From assembly GCF_000003815.2 (NCBI RefSeq), contig NC_049980.1, forward strand, positions 24,113,808 to 24,177,807: a stretch of DNA of 64,000 nt, read 5' to 3'. The notes beneath the pieces are model-generated. The model saw nothing but the letters and a program-made list of their open reading frames with translations. It was not told where the DNA came from and did no database searches. The position numbers were made by a program, and so were the translations under genes. Below, piece by piece: positions 23,901 to 38,056 of the stretch (position 1 is the first letter of the stretch; each line of letters opens with the position of its first letter). Source of the DNA: Branchiostoma floridae. Taxonomy: Eukaryota; Chordata; Leptocardii; Amphioxiformes; Branchiostomatidae.

Positions 23901-26900
23901 CACTGCCCTCCTTTGTACATTATCATGAACTGCTAGGAAATGCAAGTTAGATTAATTTCAATGTAGCAATAAGTTGTAATTATGTCAGGTGTAGACAGAC
24001 AGGTGCCACTGTTATCAGAAAGTAATACTAAGAAGAACTGAATAAGTGCTCCAATGATGCATTAACGTGTAATGGCGTATGCAGATATTGCTGGGGTTTA
24101 GCCTGGATCATGCCTGCAGCGGAATCAATGCACACTGCTTATCTGAACATGGCCGGTGGCAGTTGGATTTAACCTACTTCTAACTACAGATAACCTTGCA
24201 GGACGATGATTTATACCTGATAGTGTAGGGCACAGACTGGTGTGGGAACACTTTATCTCTTCCTCTTCTCTTCCTGCTGACCAATCAATGATTGGAAAGA
24301 TTTATATACTGTGTACTATATCTATATACAACTTACCATAACTGTATCATACTGCTATGCTATACGGTATACGGACCAAACAAGAGTGAATTAATGGTTT
24401 GAATGGTTACTTCAGACTTAGGATTTCAGAAAAGTTCAGAATTGGATGATATTTTATCCATCTATAAATGGACCTATTGATTTAATACCACTAATAGCAA
24501 ATTGGTCACTACTTACTTTCTCACATTGGAAACTACAGTGTTTTCACTTCAGACCGCTGACATGTCTTCTTCTCTTCCTTCAGTTTTCTGGTCAACAATC
24601 TGTGAACAGAACGATTAGGTTAAAAAGTGAATTTTCAAAACTACTACGATATCTTTTATTTCTACACATTAAGAAACAATGAAGTGTCAATGAACAGAGC
24701 TAAAAGGTTGAACATGAAGGGTTACTGTACATGTAACCATATACTTGATATTCATAAATTGGTAGCAAACTGAGGAAGCAGTGGTGAGAAGGTTAAGTCC
24801 CTGCCCTAGAGCAGACCGGATTTGGCAGCGGGCAGACAAACCGTTACCCACAAAGGTCACTTACAATCCACTTTGTGAAAGTAGCCTTTCTCTGATGAAC
24901 AGAAAAAGGGTAAGGGTTAGCCTTGGAGGGTTAGTGTTTGCATGGGGACTTTGCTGTACCCAGATGTAGGGCTACGCTGTAATGATGAGGGATCAGGAGA
25001 TCAGCCTAGCAATAATCACAGCCAACCTTTTGATTTGTATTCCCTTCATCGTGATACTCTTATCTTCCAGATTCATGAGCACTTGCTTTGATACCACTAA
25101 TCCTTCACTTTTCATTCCCCATTCAACACTTTTATCAGGCTATCTTGATGCTGGAACAAACACTCCATGCAATGCTTTGATAATAAAGCACACATCTGCA
25201 CCGTTTCCCATGCAGACTTTCAACCACTGTTTGGGAATAAGCAATGTGATTTAGATGAGTATCATTTCAACATACTGAGCACACAAATTGCCTGATGTTA
25301 TCAGCATCATATATCAGAAGGAATGATTTCAAATCCCACACTGGTGCGGGCCAAAAGATGAATATTCGAAGTGACATTTAAGGTACAAATCATCAACATT
25401 TAAAAGTGCTGAAAAACGATATGAAAGCCTAGATACCAGGTACATGTAAGCTGCGATCAGTAGAGTTTAGGCTTTTTAAACCTACTCACACCCATGTTCA
25501 CAATGAAAAAACTTTGTTACACATATTGAAATCAAACAACTATCCTTTGGAACATTTGCTAACAGCCCAACAAGAACACCACCCAGTATGTGATACATGA
25601 AAACTATAATGAACAGTCCCCCACAACATATACAAGTGTTCCATCTAATAAAACTGGCAGAAATGAAGCCTGCGCTGTAATAGGCTGATTGGAACCGCCT
25701 CCATCCTCCTCATCAGCAGCACTGACATATCCCGTGATGGGGTCAAGGCTGATGGATGGTCCATGGGGACTGGTAAAACCAGGCCAAATGCATCACACTA
25801 AAGAACTGCCTCATGTTTGCAACATATCACTGACATCAAATCTTGTTGTTTACAACTTGAGGTTGAGTCAGGCTTCGATCTGATGTTAAATTATTTGTCA
25901 CAAATGTACCCATGAACTAAGCTGCAAAAGAATTCAGTTTGCAATCCTTTGACTATTTCATACATATGTGCAATAGATACGAAGGACCACCATACACTTT
26001 AAATTTATACAGTAAGATCTCAGGCTGTGACAAATTATCAAATAAATCTATGTATAAAGTTGATAACAAATATATGAACCTGCTGGAATAAACTTCCCAT
26101 TTTGCACATTGTGTATTTATTTTAATATTGTCACAATATCAATATAAATACACGTATTCTGATTCAAGTGTGGTAAATTATACAAATGGTGCTATATATC
26201 CTGATAAATACAAATAGGCATACGCAATATATGCTATTAAAATGATATATTATCTTGTTACAACACATGGCATTGTAACAGATACCCAAACCAGAAGCCT
26301 TTCCATTCTGATTCCATCAGGGCATGAGTTGCCTTTAACTTAGACATCTGTCACTTTTACATGTAATTTGAAATACAGTAGAGGCATACATACAGTAAGC
26401 TTGTAATCTTGAACTGATAGCTGCATTCAATTTGAATGGGGTATTCAATTTGGTGAGGATTACACTATCTTTGAAAATCTTGAAGACTATAGGAAAGTTA
26501 CCCAAGACTCCTTATTACATTTACTATCAGATGTTCACAAAGTAAGGACTGTAATTAATATATTCTGAAGCCTGCCTATTTCAATGATCTCACAGTTCCC
26601 AAGAGAGCACAGATGTGCGACTGCAGTATGGGGGAAGCACTTTCACAGCACAGCTTATGTAGCCACCAGGCCAATGTCTAGTGAACTGCAGGAATAGTAA
26701 TCAAATCGGACGTTTAAACAATAGTTTACCTAGGCTGGCTTTACTGTGCTATAATGTAACATCAATCAGCAGTATATGAGACATTCCTCAAATAAGGAGA
26801 GGAAGGGTCAAATGAGAGATGTATAGAAAAGTACCTAGCTTAGTTTTTAGTGTCATGCATATATGGATTCTGAAACACCTTTAGGTCTGCATGCAAAGAC

Positions 26901-29900
26901 TTTCATCTTATATTTCATATTTCATTTTCCAAAAATACTTAATGACATCAATTTTTCATTTGGTCTCTAGTTAACAGTGCATGAAAATGATCATCAGTAA
27001 ATGACAATGATGCCCTTGTCGTTGTGCGTACAGTACTTCAAAATCAAATATGTGGCATGCTAGCAAATGGTTGGAAAAATCCTCTATATTTCTGTACTTG
27101 CAAACTGGGAAGCTTTTGCACAGTGTTCCATACAAGTCATATTAATGGACATTAGGTGAATTCAGACTGGTTATTAATCACTCGAAATGTTGAATTGCTA
27201 AACATATACATTAATGTCTACATCAATTTATTATTCCCAATACAGCCCTCTAAAAGTTGTCCTTATTTAGACATGTTTTTCAAATAGCTATAGTATGATA
27301 GATTTATGAATATGACATCACCACTAATCTCTACTTTCATTAAAGTTTCAAAGGGAACACAGGTTGGATGATTATGTGGTGTTGGTTTTTGAAAATTTGC
27401 CCCAAACTCAGATTGATTAATAAAGTTTTTATGACTCTTGATTGAAAAAAGAGCTATACAAAGTCATGTGTCCCCAACACAGACTGATGATAAGCACTTA
27501 TCTTTATAAACTTGCAACTAAGGATCAAGAACCATAGACTGACGCAGAAGTGACGAGCTATTCTAACTAAGCTGGCTATTTTCTACTGTGGTCAGGGACA
27601 GTCATCCATTAAGAGGGGCCTCCTGAAGTCATAAAGCCCAGAATAGAACATGACTTCGCTAATCGACTATTCAAACTCATGACTTACAAAATGATGTTAA
27701 ACAGTGACATCAGGACATGATATCCATCGCACCTCGGGGAAAACTCAGCACACGCAAAAATGCAATAAAAGATATAACTGTGCCTTTATTACACCTGTGC
27801 TGAAATTGGGGGACAGCGAATGTCCCCCCATGGGCAGTGATGGTACCCTACAGTCACACACCATTTCGTGCCCTTCAGTGACATATCATTAACCGCATCC
27901 TCCATTATGGACAGGACGCATTTAATACGACATTTGTTATTCCAATAATGGGAGGAAAAACAGATAATTTTACTTCAGGTAATTGAGTAAGCAATCATTG
28001 ACCATGCCTTGCAAACCGCTATTCAATTAGGACCAATTTCAAGTCACCATTTCTTTTGCAAAAGTCTGGTAAATTTTCTCTACACACTTCTCACAATATG
28101 ACCATCAAAATTACATCCCCCTAAAATGAGACACAGAATTGTATATAATCCCTTCAAACTTAAGTACCAAAAATTTCATATGCATAGCTTACAAATCTAA
28201 TCTGTGTGATTTTGAAACTAGATACTTCCAAAGTAATTTCAAGCAGGGATCATGATGTTGTCAATGGGCTACAAGGGTTCAGATATAAAGTAAAAAAAGT
28301 AATTCATCATTAAAATAGTAATTTTTCTTTTTCAATTTAATTTAAGGATTGATTCATGAGTGTTGTCAATGATGTTCGTCACCTAAACAGAAGCCTCTGG
28401 TACCATAAGTGGTATATTAGAAATTCTGACCTAATGTCTGTGACACCCTAACTCTTCATATTTCTCCACAGCTCAATTGGTGTCCCCATTACAATTTGCA
28501 TAGTTATTGTGTAGTGAAAAAGGAAATTGCAGGCTGATGATAGAGCTTGATTTATATCTACAGCTTTGTGTTTTGTTCATATGACTTACATGTTATAGTA
28601 AATGATTTTTGAAACATTGACATTGAGCAAAATTCATGTGCACATGGATACATACACTGTTAGTAAATATGACATATTTTATGGCGACGAGAAATGAAAT
28701 CTGTTCACCAAGCTTACAAAAAGGAAAAAGGTTGAACAACACTTTATATTCCACAGGGGAAATCTTGACAGGAGCAAATATTTATGAAATCATTGAAGCA
28801 AAAAGACTGTTGGGAATCATATTTAGCACTGCAGGCATATTGCCAAAACTACAACAGCTAGACCAGCTAGGCTTTATCAAAGTCTACCTGAAGTCCAAGA
28901 TGTGCACATGATGAAATACTGCACTACCATAAGGCTTTGACTGTGGTGGGATTGATGTAGTTCGCAGAGCTTATTAATTTGTACCCCTGCGTATTTGTGG
29001 TTTTACAGTAGCCCAATAATTCTGATCTCATGCTGGAGGCATGCAGGACTACTGATCTACAGGGCTTGTTACAGCCCCTGAGCCTCTGTGTGCATAACAA
29101 ATACAACATGACAGTTCAGGGTGCTATCAACATTTGCTGAAAGCTTTGAGATGAGGGACACTCTAATCAATATTAATGCCGTAATAGGATTATACTAGAT
29201 GTGTGTACTTTTGGAAGATAACAGGCGTTGTAGCAACAAAGATCTACCTTTGAATATTGTATATATTTGATGCGAAATACATATCTTCATATTTGAAACA
29301 CTCATTTGAGATAAGTTCGACCTAGTGATTTGAGCATTACAGAATGTTGTACTGTCATGTTACTGGTCAAGAGTAATGTAGACGCTGAAAGATGATTTCC
29401 ACCAAGAGACCGAACATGTTTCGTATTGTCAAAAATATCTTTTTGTTGAGCATTAAAGTTGTAATTAGTTTCTAATCCTTAGTCGTTAGGATTTGTACTA
29501 GAAATTGATATTAAAGTCAAAAATAAAAGATTGTCGTTAAATGATAAAAAACGTGACAACACCTTAAAAAACAGACATTTGGAAGGTCCCAGAGCTTTTG
29601 AAACCAGCCCTAATGCATGATGATGACCATGATGGTGCGGAAATTATGACTTTTGAAGACGGAAACTGACAGAGATGGATGGGAGAAAAACTGGACAAAA
29701 ACATGACATCATTTGTATGGAATTTTATGATGGGAATTCCACTGTACAGCCATTCGGAAAAATATGATGAATACCAATTACTTCAATAATTGATTGCTTG
29801 GGGAGAATATGTCAGACAGAGATGTATGGGTGGAAAACATGATCTCACTTCCAAGGAATGTGCTGGAATAGGATTCTGACCATGCCCATGGGGGGATGGG

Positions 29901-31349
29901 AATTGTAGCTGAATACATTAAAGGGTGTGGCACTAAACCTGAAATTGGACCTGGTAATTTCTGCAATATATCTTTTCCCTACAAAACCAACATATTTGTC
30001 ATTCCATTTGCAAATTTGAATATGATTGTTGATTTATCGGTGCTACAAATTAACAAAATATATCTATGAGAAGACCTATTTCGTCATATGATTATGAGTG
30101 ACGTACTATTCAGGTTTAATTTTGCACCGCTTTCATTCTTAGATATCCATGCAAATATCAAGCTACTTGATCATTGCACCAAAACGTTATACATTTTCTC
30201 GCACTTCAAGTACAGGGTGCATCAAGCAGCGCTGCATATGAATATCAACTAGAAAGTATGAATAAAAGATGCATGCCTGCATTTTAGACTGCCGTCCTGC
30301 ACTTTCCACATAATGCATTATCATTAGAGCACCGAGGAAATAAGTCCCTAAAATGCAGCATTTATGGGTGTTGACGCGAGCACATTGTATTTATAGTTGT
30401 GATTATCTTGCTCTGTATTTGTGTGGCCGACTGGAACAGGTAGATAGTGAAATACATATGTATGCAGGCCCAAACTATAATTTGTGCCCATAAAGTGACA
30501 TGAATTACTAAGGACAGAGTACTTTCACCAATTATGCTATGATTGGACAGCTGACTTTTATATGTAGGGAGACTTTGTATGCTTTGAAGTTAAAGCTGGG
30601 CAGGCTGTTAATAAAATGAATGATAATTTGGAAAATATCATTCGCTATATTTATCAAGTGCTATGACCATCAGATGACAGACCAATATATATATATATGG
30701 TAAAGAATTATTTGGAAGACTACTAGACTTGGAGGTGAAGCATAATTTAGATGATTATTTGTTGGTTGTACATGATGTGTCAGCACTTAAGTTATGGACT
30801 ATGATGACTCAAGTACAAGATTGATATATGTTCCTCACTTTAGATCTATACAAAACAAGATAACAGTAGAGAGGTATTCACGTATCATATTGGGAGCTTA
30901 CCATTTGGACTTATCTTTGCCGCTTTGGACAACCAAAGGCCTTTGGATAATCCTCTTTCACAGAAATGTAAGTCCTTTTCCTAATCATGATCAATCTGAT
31001 TTTTTCTGTGCTCTTTCAGCTACAGTGAAAGGAAAGATGTGGGTCAATATAATTATCAAAGGGACAAAAAGACTTGCCGGGAGGAAATGCAGTGTTTTAT
31101 CTTGTTGATTTCTGCAGGACTGTGAGTGCATGTTTATTGGAGCAAGGAAATCAATAACGTGATGGACCGTGCCCACATCATCAGCCAACTGTCTGCCTCC
31201 GCAATAAACCCTGTCTGCAGGCTGTCCTAATGCAGTAGGCTGGATCCTGACATCACAACAGGGATGCCCTAGATTCAGCTTCAGCAGTTTGTCAGTAATG
31301 TGAAAGTGACACTGACCAACTGACCCACCCAATGATAACATTGATGTTT

Positions 31350-31468
31350 AAGATATAGTTGCCTTTAATGTTGTATTATCATCACAAAAATATTCAACTG
31401 GTGATATCTAAAATAAAGTTGCCTTTAACATTGTATTATCACAAAAATAGGCAACTGGGTCTTCTGAT
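31350..31468. repeat. 60-bp tandem duplication
   Basis: Two adjacent copies of AGTTGCCTTTAA...TTGTATTATC...CACAAAAATA, with an exact 60-bp offset (AGTTGCC at 31357 and 31417) and a small internal indel. Confidence 0.8.
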
Positions 31469-32319
31469 AAATTTTTCATGAGACTATATGAATAATGGTG
31501 GTCATGTGCAAAGGCACTGCCACTGCCACACCCAATACTCAAGGCACCTGGTAGCGTGTGGTTTTTGACATGTTTGTTGGGTATGTGGGTATGGTTTAAT
31601 ATTTACATTTTGGTAATGGAATGATTAAGACCTTTTACAGAACAGCCAAGAAAGCATGTCATTTAGGGAATGAGGGCACTTCAAGACAAGGTTGTTAGAC
31701 TTCACTATGTCATAGACAGGGCAAAAACAGTGTTTTTTCTTTCACTTGGAGACCTCTGGGTCACCAGAATCTTTAAAGACTTGTATCTACAATGTTGCAA
31801 AACAGCCTACATGGAAGAGTGAAAATAAAAAAAAACTGTCAGCAGAAATCTTCTTTGTACTACATCCCAGAGTTCGCTCCATTCCATGACGGTCTCCAGA
31901 ATTTCCTTGGAAAAGGCCTCAACATTTATATTCATAGACTTTGCAAGAAGCGACCATGTCTCATCAACAGCATTTCAAAAGACATGAAAAATTGCTAAGA
32001 TCATTTAGATGAAGTAACTCAATCTTCAAGAGTGACTTCTTTGACCTCTTAGCTATACCCTTCGCTTGTATCAAAGCAGTGGTCAAACAGACACTGGTTG
32101 GTATTACATGAGATCTTTCACTTCCAAGGCATTGGGGATCCCATTTCAATGATGAGCTAATGCAAATTGATGATCAAACCTGGTATCTCCCATCTAAAAC
32201 TGACAATCAAAACATTATCTGCTACTTTTCAGCCTTGGAGCATTCTCCTTGGCATTCATTTGGGTCAGCATCCAATTTTACGACTAAGTGAAAATTACCT
32301 CAGTACTCTTAATGGCACG
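31469..32319. other. Non-coding stretch
   Basis: I see nothing recognisable between the two tandem duplications. Confidence 0.5.
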
Positions 32320-32673
32320 CTGGGAGCCATGTCAAACCAAAGTCGGACTAAAGCTAACTGACAGTTTTTAACAAATCACCTGCACATCCCAAGGTTGCTG
32401 TCTAGATTCCTTATTGGTGTATCTGTCTTGGTTTAATGTTACCCTTGAAAAAACGTTGATTAATGTTGATAATAACCAGTACAGAGAGGTGTGAGCTGGG
32501 AGCCATGTCCACCAAAGTCTGACTAAAGCTAACTTTGTAACTGACAGTTTTTAAGAAATCACCTGGTCATCTCCAGGTTGCTGTCTAGATTCCTTATTGG
32601 CGTATCTGTCTTAGTTTAAGTTACCCTTGAAAAAAAGTTGATTAATGTTGATAATAACCAGTATGGAGAGGTG
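32320..32673. repeat. 176-bp tandem duplication
   Basis: CTGGGAGCCATGTC starts at 32320 and again at 32496. Both copies run through GCTGTCTAGATTCCTTATTGG and GATTAATGTTGATAATAACC to GAGAGGTGT. They differ by a few substitutions and small indels. Confidence 0.9.
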
Positions 32674-34585
32674 TTGTTTCCCCTCAGGTAGCATGTTGTC
32701 AGTGACAACACCTGTCATGGGACAAGATGATAGTCACAAATAATACGTAGCCGGTGGGATCTAATCTAGGTGTGCCTGCAGCAAGGTTAGCCCGTTATTC
32801 TGTGATTTAGCACTGTGCTGTGCTCTTCTTTTATAAATGATGGCCTTGAACAGTCCGCAGGTGAGAGTTTCCTTGTCTAACTATGAAGCTGTAACGGTGC
32901 GATGAGCAATAAACATTGTTGAAAAGGAGTTCTTTCACCTGGCCTGCCAGTGATTGTTGTTTCCTGTCAAGTCAAGACCTTTGCCATCATATACATCATT
33001 CTTTCAAGGCCACACCTTATGATAAATCAAAGTCAACATTACCACTATCAATATATGTATGCCTGACTGTATTGTGCATTGACAAGTGTTCTGAAACAAA
33101 TTTATACAATTATTCCTTTCACATTCATAGCTATAGGTGTAGTTTATGTGCCAAAATTACAATCTAACTGAAAGTACATAGGGAACTGCTCTTTCTACCA
33201 GCCTATCATAGCATCAGTTATTGCCAATCTAATGGGTCATCACAATGAGTTGAAGTAGTGTGATCTCTGGTTAGTTTTTTTTTTATATATATAGAAAAGA
33301 CAAAACATACCAAGTTTAGGAAATATATTACATATGTCAACTTGAAGAGGATGAGAGAATACTTAAGACCTTTATTATCAGCCTGTAGTTATAAGAATTC
33401 AAGAGGTGGGTTACCTTTCCTTAAAATTCAAGTGTAAATTTTACAATTTCTAGAACTGTGAGAACTCAAACTCAAACACAAGAACTAAATCCATGACAAA
33501 AGTGGATTTTAAAACGCAGATAAACCTTGGATTTACCTGCCCCGCCCCCTGCCCAGCTAATCACCACCACAGCAGCTGGGAGTGAGCCACCTTGCCTGGG
33601 GGGATGGAGGCAACCGGGGACTGTCCATATCACATCCGGTGGGGGTGTCCTGAAGGGAAAAAATAGTGATGATTAACATTTACACTTCATGTACACCTAA
33701 AAACATTCATACAACAGCAGCTAATGATTCCATTATTAAGTATCACTGCTGCAAGGCTTTTTAAAAAAGCGTCCCTTGTTTACTCATTTCTACTCATTTA
33801 TGAGGATGATCATAAGACTCTTAAGGAGCTTTAAGATTATCTTCAAAGTTCCTTTAATCCTTGAGCAATGACAGCAAAACCACCCAAAGTAACTTTCTCC
33901 GCAAACATAAAGCAAGTCGTCTCAGCAGTAGACTTTATCAGGACAATACTGGTGCAACAAATCATAGCAATAAAGTTGGTTCTTGCGCTATGTCACCTAT
34001 GACACACTGAGATGTGAAATATACGGTATAGTGAACTATACTTTATACTTGACATGTCTTTGGATGTCTAACAGATCTAACTTTCATCTTGAAGCACCCA
34101 CTTCTGGCCATTTGATAAGCAGAGCTAGCATAGATAAAGTTAACATATATGTATATATGAGCATTGGAGCACTGAAACTACCAAAGTTTGTGTCAGCACC
34201 CCCCCTCCCCAACAGGTATGCTTCCCTGCTATCTCTGACACCAGCTGGCTCACTCGCACAGCCCGAGGCCATCTTAACCACAGTGTATTCAGCCTATTCA
34301 TCTGGACTACCAGCAATGTTCAACTGCCGTCATTATCTTTTTTCCCTTTTCATGACCACTCAAGCGAGCTAACAGGATAATAGCGCTCACCCCGTAGATG
34401 AACACAGCAGCTAGGGGTCACTTTGGTCAGGATCACAATTAACATTTGCATTTGTAGGACTACAGAAAATGTTTCACAAGTTTAAAGAACACTCCTTAAA
34501 TGCAGCGAGTTAGCGTTAATCAAAGGTTTTACTAAGTCTATTCTAAATCTGCACTTTCATTTTCTGACTATCTTGGAATAAGTTG
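32674..34585. other. Non-coding stretch
   Basis: It contains a 17-bp dyad at 32694-32710 (TGTTGTC-AGT-GACAACA) and a poly-T/TA run near 33270. No gene seen. Confidence 0.5.
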
Positions 34586-35330
34586 CCTCGCAAGGGAGCA
34601 TGCTCATTAGGTGGAACAGCGCAGCGCGTGGCGGCCACACTCCGAGCAGAATTAGACTCGCGGCCATTCAAAGCGGAGACGGAAAGGTCAGCTGGGTCGC
34701 GTTGTTGCCCAGACTTTCCCACATGAAAGTGTAATGAGCGTGTGCAACACCATTGTCCCCTCTCGCCACTGAACTCTTTCTGCAGAACAATTCAAGCTTG
34801 GGAAGGGATCTCGGAGGGAGTTCAGCTGTTGTCCCTAGCAGGGTGCAATGCATGCACACACGCCCATTCTTTCCAATCACTTAAGTGTGCCAAATCATGT
34901 TTAAGACTGCATTGTTGGCTGGGAAGACTGCCCAATGTCAAGGATTCTAACATCTTGACGAATCCAGCATGCTTTCCCTCCCGTTTAAGAGTGTGAACTA
35001 CAACATTTCTAAACGAAAAAAGGAAAAGTAATTGCGGATACTTATTAGTAGCTAGACACACCCCTTTTGTTGAGACTGTCATGAACTGGACCCCGCTGAA
35101 GAAAAATTGTTCGAGGTTACGTTCTGCAACTTGCTATTGTGTGTATGTGACGAGGAACTTTTCTGTAGGAACAATGTGGTCGAGGGGCGTATCAACATCA
35201 CTACGTAGAGTCCAGCTGCTGCGGGATGAAGTTTCAGAACCAACTGAACGCAACTTTTGTAACAATCTTACAGCAGCCACCAATTTGCGCAGTAGTCTAC
35301 AATTTCAAGCAACTTAAGTCGAAAATACAG
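34586..35330 (+). promoter_or_regulatory. CpG-enriched candidate promoter with possible 5' exon
   Basis: CpG density rises from about 34586 (GCGCAGCGCGTGGCGG near 34619) and stays raised to 35300. The block ends at AAAATACAG followed by GTACAC at 35331, an acceptable splice donor on the plus strand. An ORF at 35081-35317 is not recognisable. A plus-strand transcript starting here would explain the composition, but no downstream exon can be joined with confidence. A CpG-rich patch at about 36470-36640, after a good acceptor (CTCCTTTCAG), is one candidate. Confidence 0.3.
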
Positions 35331-37943
35331 GTACACTTAACTTGAGATCTTCAAACCATTTCGAGTTCTTATAATTATGATGTGTTAGAATACCAAGTAA
35401 TAAAAGTTTTACAGAGAATCTACTGACACGGTAATGTCCTTTATGACAAACTTTATTGCATTCAAAACCTCTCAGGCAATAAACTGGGTACTAGGCCAAC
35501 AAATTAATGGCTCTTCTAAATCTGCACAGCTTTGATGTTGTCTTTTGATCTTTTACAAATACACTGCACTTGACTTCAAGTGTTACAATAAAAAAAACAA
35601 GTTAATTTCTACTCTTATGATGATCCATACAGGTAAGAAGCAACTTGAAGTCAGTGGAGAGTAAAGGTGAGGAGAGTTCTGGTCACTCTAAATGACCCAA
35701 AGAAAATTTGGTTCCCACGAATGAAGTCTGGGAGTGGAACATGTGTTCGCAGGAGACTGAATGGAGGCTTGGTGTCCTTTGTAGCTTACACCTAACTATA
35801 CCATGACATCAGGTCCTGTTTCAAAGAATCTCTCAAGAAGAAAGGAAATTTCCGTAAGGGACAACAGGGACACTTTCAAAACTTCTGTTTTCTCAACAGC
35901 CTAAACTATGGACTATATTACCTCATACACCCATCAAATGAAACCAGTGTATATGCAGACTTTTCATTGGAGCATTTCTTTAATTTTCCTGTAGGTTCAG
36001 TTTTTAAGGGTTTGACAAGAACTGCTGGTTTCAGCCCTGTCAGGCCAACAACTTCTGATTTATGTATCGTACATTCTCCAGTCCAACATACCTTTCACAC
36101 ATTATATGGCTATTTGAAAAGACAGAAGTATATCTACAGCAGAGAAAATAGGCATGGAAGGGACATTGAATCTAGATGGACATAATGGACGTCTAAGAAA
36201 AATCAGGCTGAACAGTATATAGTATGACAGGCTGGACCTGAGATGTTCCCTAGCTGACATGTAATTCTCCTTCAGGTGGAGGACCCAGAGCCTAAGGAAC
36301 ATGTGTGCAGTGTGGTCAATTGTCACTTGATTCAAATGGAAATCCTACTTCATAATAGACCCAGCATGTGCCCTGCCCGCTTCTCCCTCTCCTACAATAG
36401 AGGTATGAGGAGACAGAAAGCATGTCTCAGCCATGCTTGCACCCAATTGTTCAAGTTCCCCTCTGCTCCTTTCAGTCCTGCCCCGGCCATTGTCCAAGTT
36501 TGGGCCGCGTCTTTTCACCCGAGTTTATCTTTAGTTCCTGGAAATGTCGCCGCCGTCTGTGGGGCGTTTGTCGGGTCTCGACAGGGTCACTTGCCCGAGC
36601 ATCACATGGTCGTGTTCCCAGACTTCTTAAGAAAGGACAGCCTACATCTTTTATAACCATCTGCTTTCGACGAACCACAGAATTTGGGAGACAAAAAAAC
36701 TTTCATTCTTTCCAAATTTCTTCCCTCCACAGGACTCCATCTACCCCTACGATCCGTGAGGGGACGCAGAAGTGATGACCTGTCTTGCTCCATGTCTCCC
36801 ATCTTCCTCTGCCGCTAATTTTCTTCCCACAGATTTCCCAATTGGGTGAACAATATCGTCTGCGAGATAATCCCTGGCAATTACAGTGCCGGGCATTTCA
36901 ATTGTGCTGCATGCTTTAATTTTGGACAAAACATGGACCAAACAACCTTGACTTTTTGACACAGCGATGAATGATGTTGCAATGCAAATGCTGGAAACTA
37001 GGAAATGTGATTTTTATACATGAGCCCCTCAAACACAGCTACAGACTACAAACATGTATTACAAAGCACCTTATACCAGTAACTTTTTTTTAAAAATCCA
37101 ATGATATCAAACTTTTTCACAAACTTTTGAAAGATCTAAAGTAAATTTGGAGAAAGAATTGATGACCCAAAAAGTTTCAGTAAAGTCTATAGATAGACAA
37201 TATGTTCATGGTTGGTTACAGGATGACTGATGTGAGACAAAGTCTAAACTTTTCCCAAACCGAAAACTTATTTCTCTCCCATGGGAACGTCTCCCTCCAA
37301 CTCTCCCTCCTTTTCATGCTTCTCAACTTGTTTAAGTTTGGTTGGAGGTCGGCGACCCCTGACAGTCTTCACTTTGCTCAGGTGCAGCTCCCAACCTTCC
37401 CATGACTACACAAGCACAGTTCCACATCATGAGACCAGGACAGACATAAGGTGTCAGCAGCCTGCTTCCAAAGCAAACATTTTCTTAGACTTTTCTCTGT
37501 ACAGGCTGCAACTGCTGTATCCTATATCCAAATGTAGAATACAGCTAAATGTTGCCTTGTTCCCAGTATAGCAACATTTCTCATTCAGACAGGTTGCCAA
37601 ACATTGACTCAACCTATTTCAAAGAAAGCAGGAGAGAATCAGAAACATGTTGGTTGTGATGGTACAGTAACGAGGAGGACAGAGGGTCAAACATTTCTGT
37701 GAGAGTTACGAGTAGTATTGTGTGTACTACCGTGGAGGAATCGATTCAGAGCCAGTGGCACATGCAATATCTTCATTGACAGTGGTCATCACCATGGCAG
37801 TGACCTCGACCCAAAGGTCAGGACCAGTCTGACCAGAAGGCCAGGTCACATGACCAGCAGCCATGACACCTGACATGGCAGACACCCTTCCAGGGTGAGG
37901 GAGATCAAGCAGGACTCTATTGAATATAACTGAAGAAGTGAAC
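35331..37943. other. Non-coding or possible intron
   Basis: The one notable feature is the CpG-richer patch at about 36470-36640, where three overlapping frames are open but none is recognisable. Confidence 0.4.
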
Positions 37944-38056
37944 TCTATAAGTGACCACCTGGCCAATGTGACCAGTTTTGGTGATCCTTTACATAACTTA
38001 TCACATTGCCTCAAGCATTAAGACTCCTGTCTATAGTGACCACCTGTCCACATAGA
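37944..38056. mobile_element. Fragment of the Tigger-like MITE family
   Basis: AGTGACCACCTGGCCA, then GCATTAAGAC, then CTATAGTGACCACCTGTCCA match, in order, the interior of the element at 63059-63621. The terminal CAGTCAA ends are missing, so this is a truncated copy. Confidence 0.65.

Larger units (their letters stand above)
19581..31349. other. Long non-coding stretch
   Basis: No convincing exon on either strand. It holds two perfect X-boxes (20316, 20884), a TATG-type microsatellite at about 21335-21372 and a short TA run near 30690. At 30794-31341 there is a segment open on both strands for more than 100 codons without a recognisable product. Confidence 0.55.
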
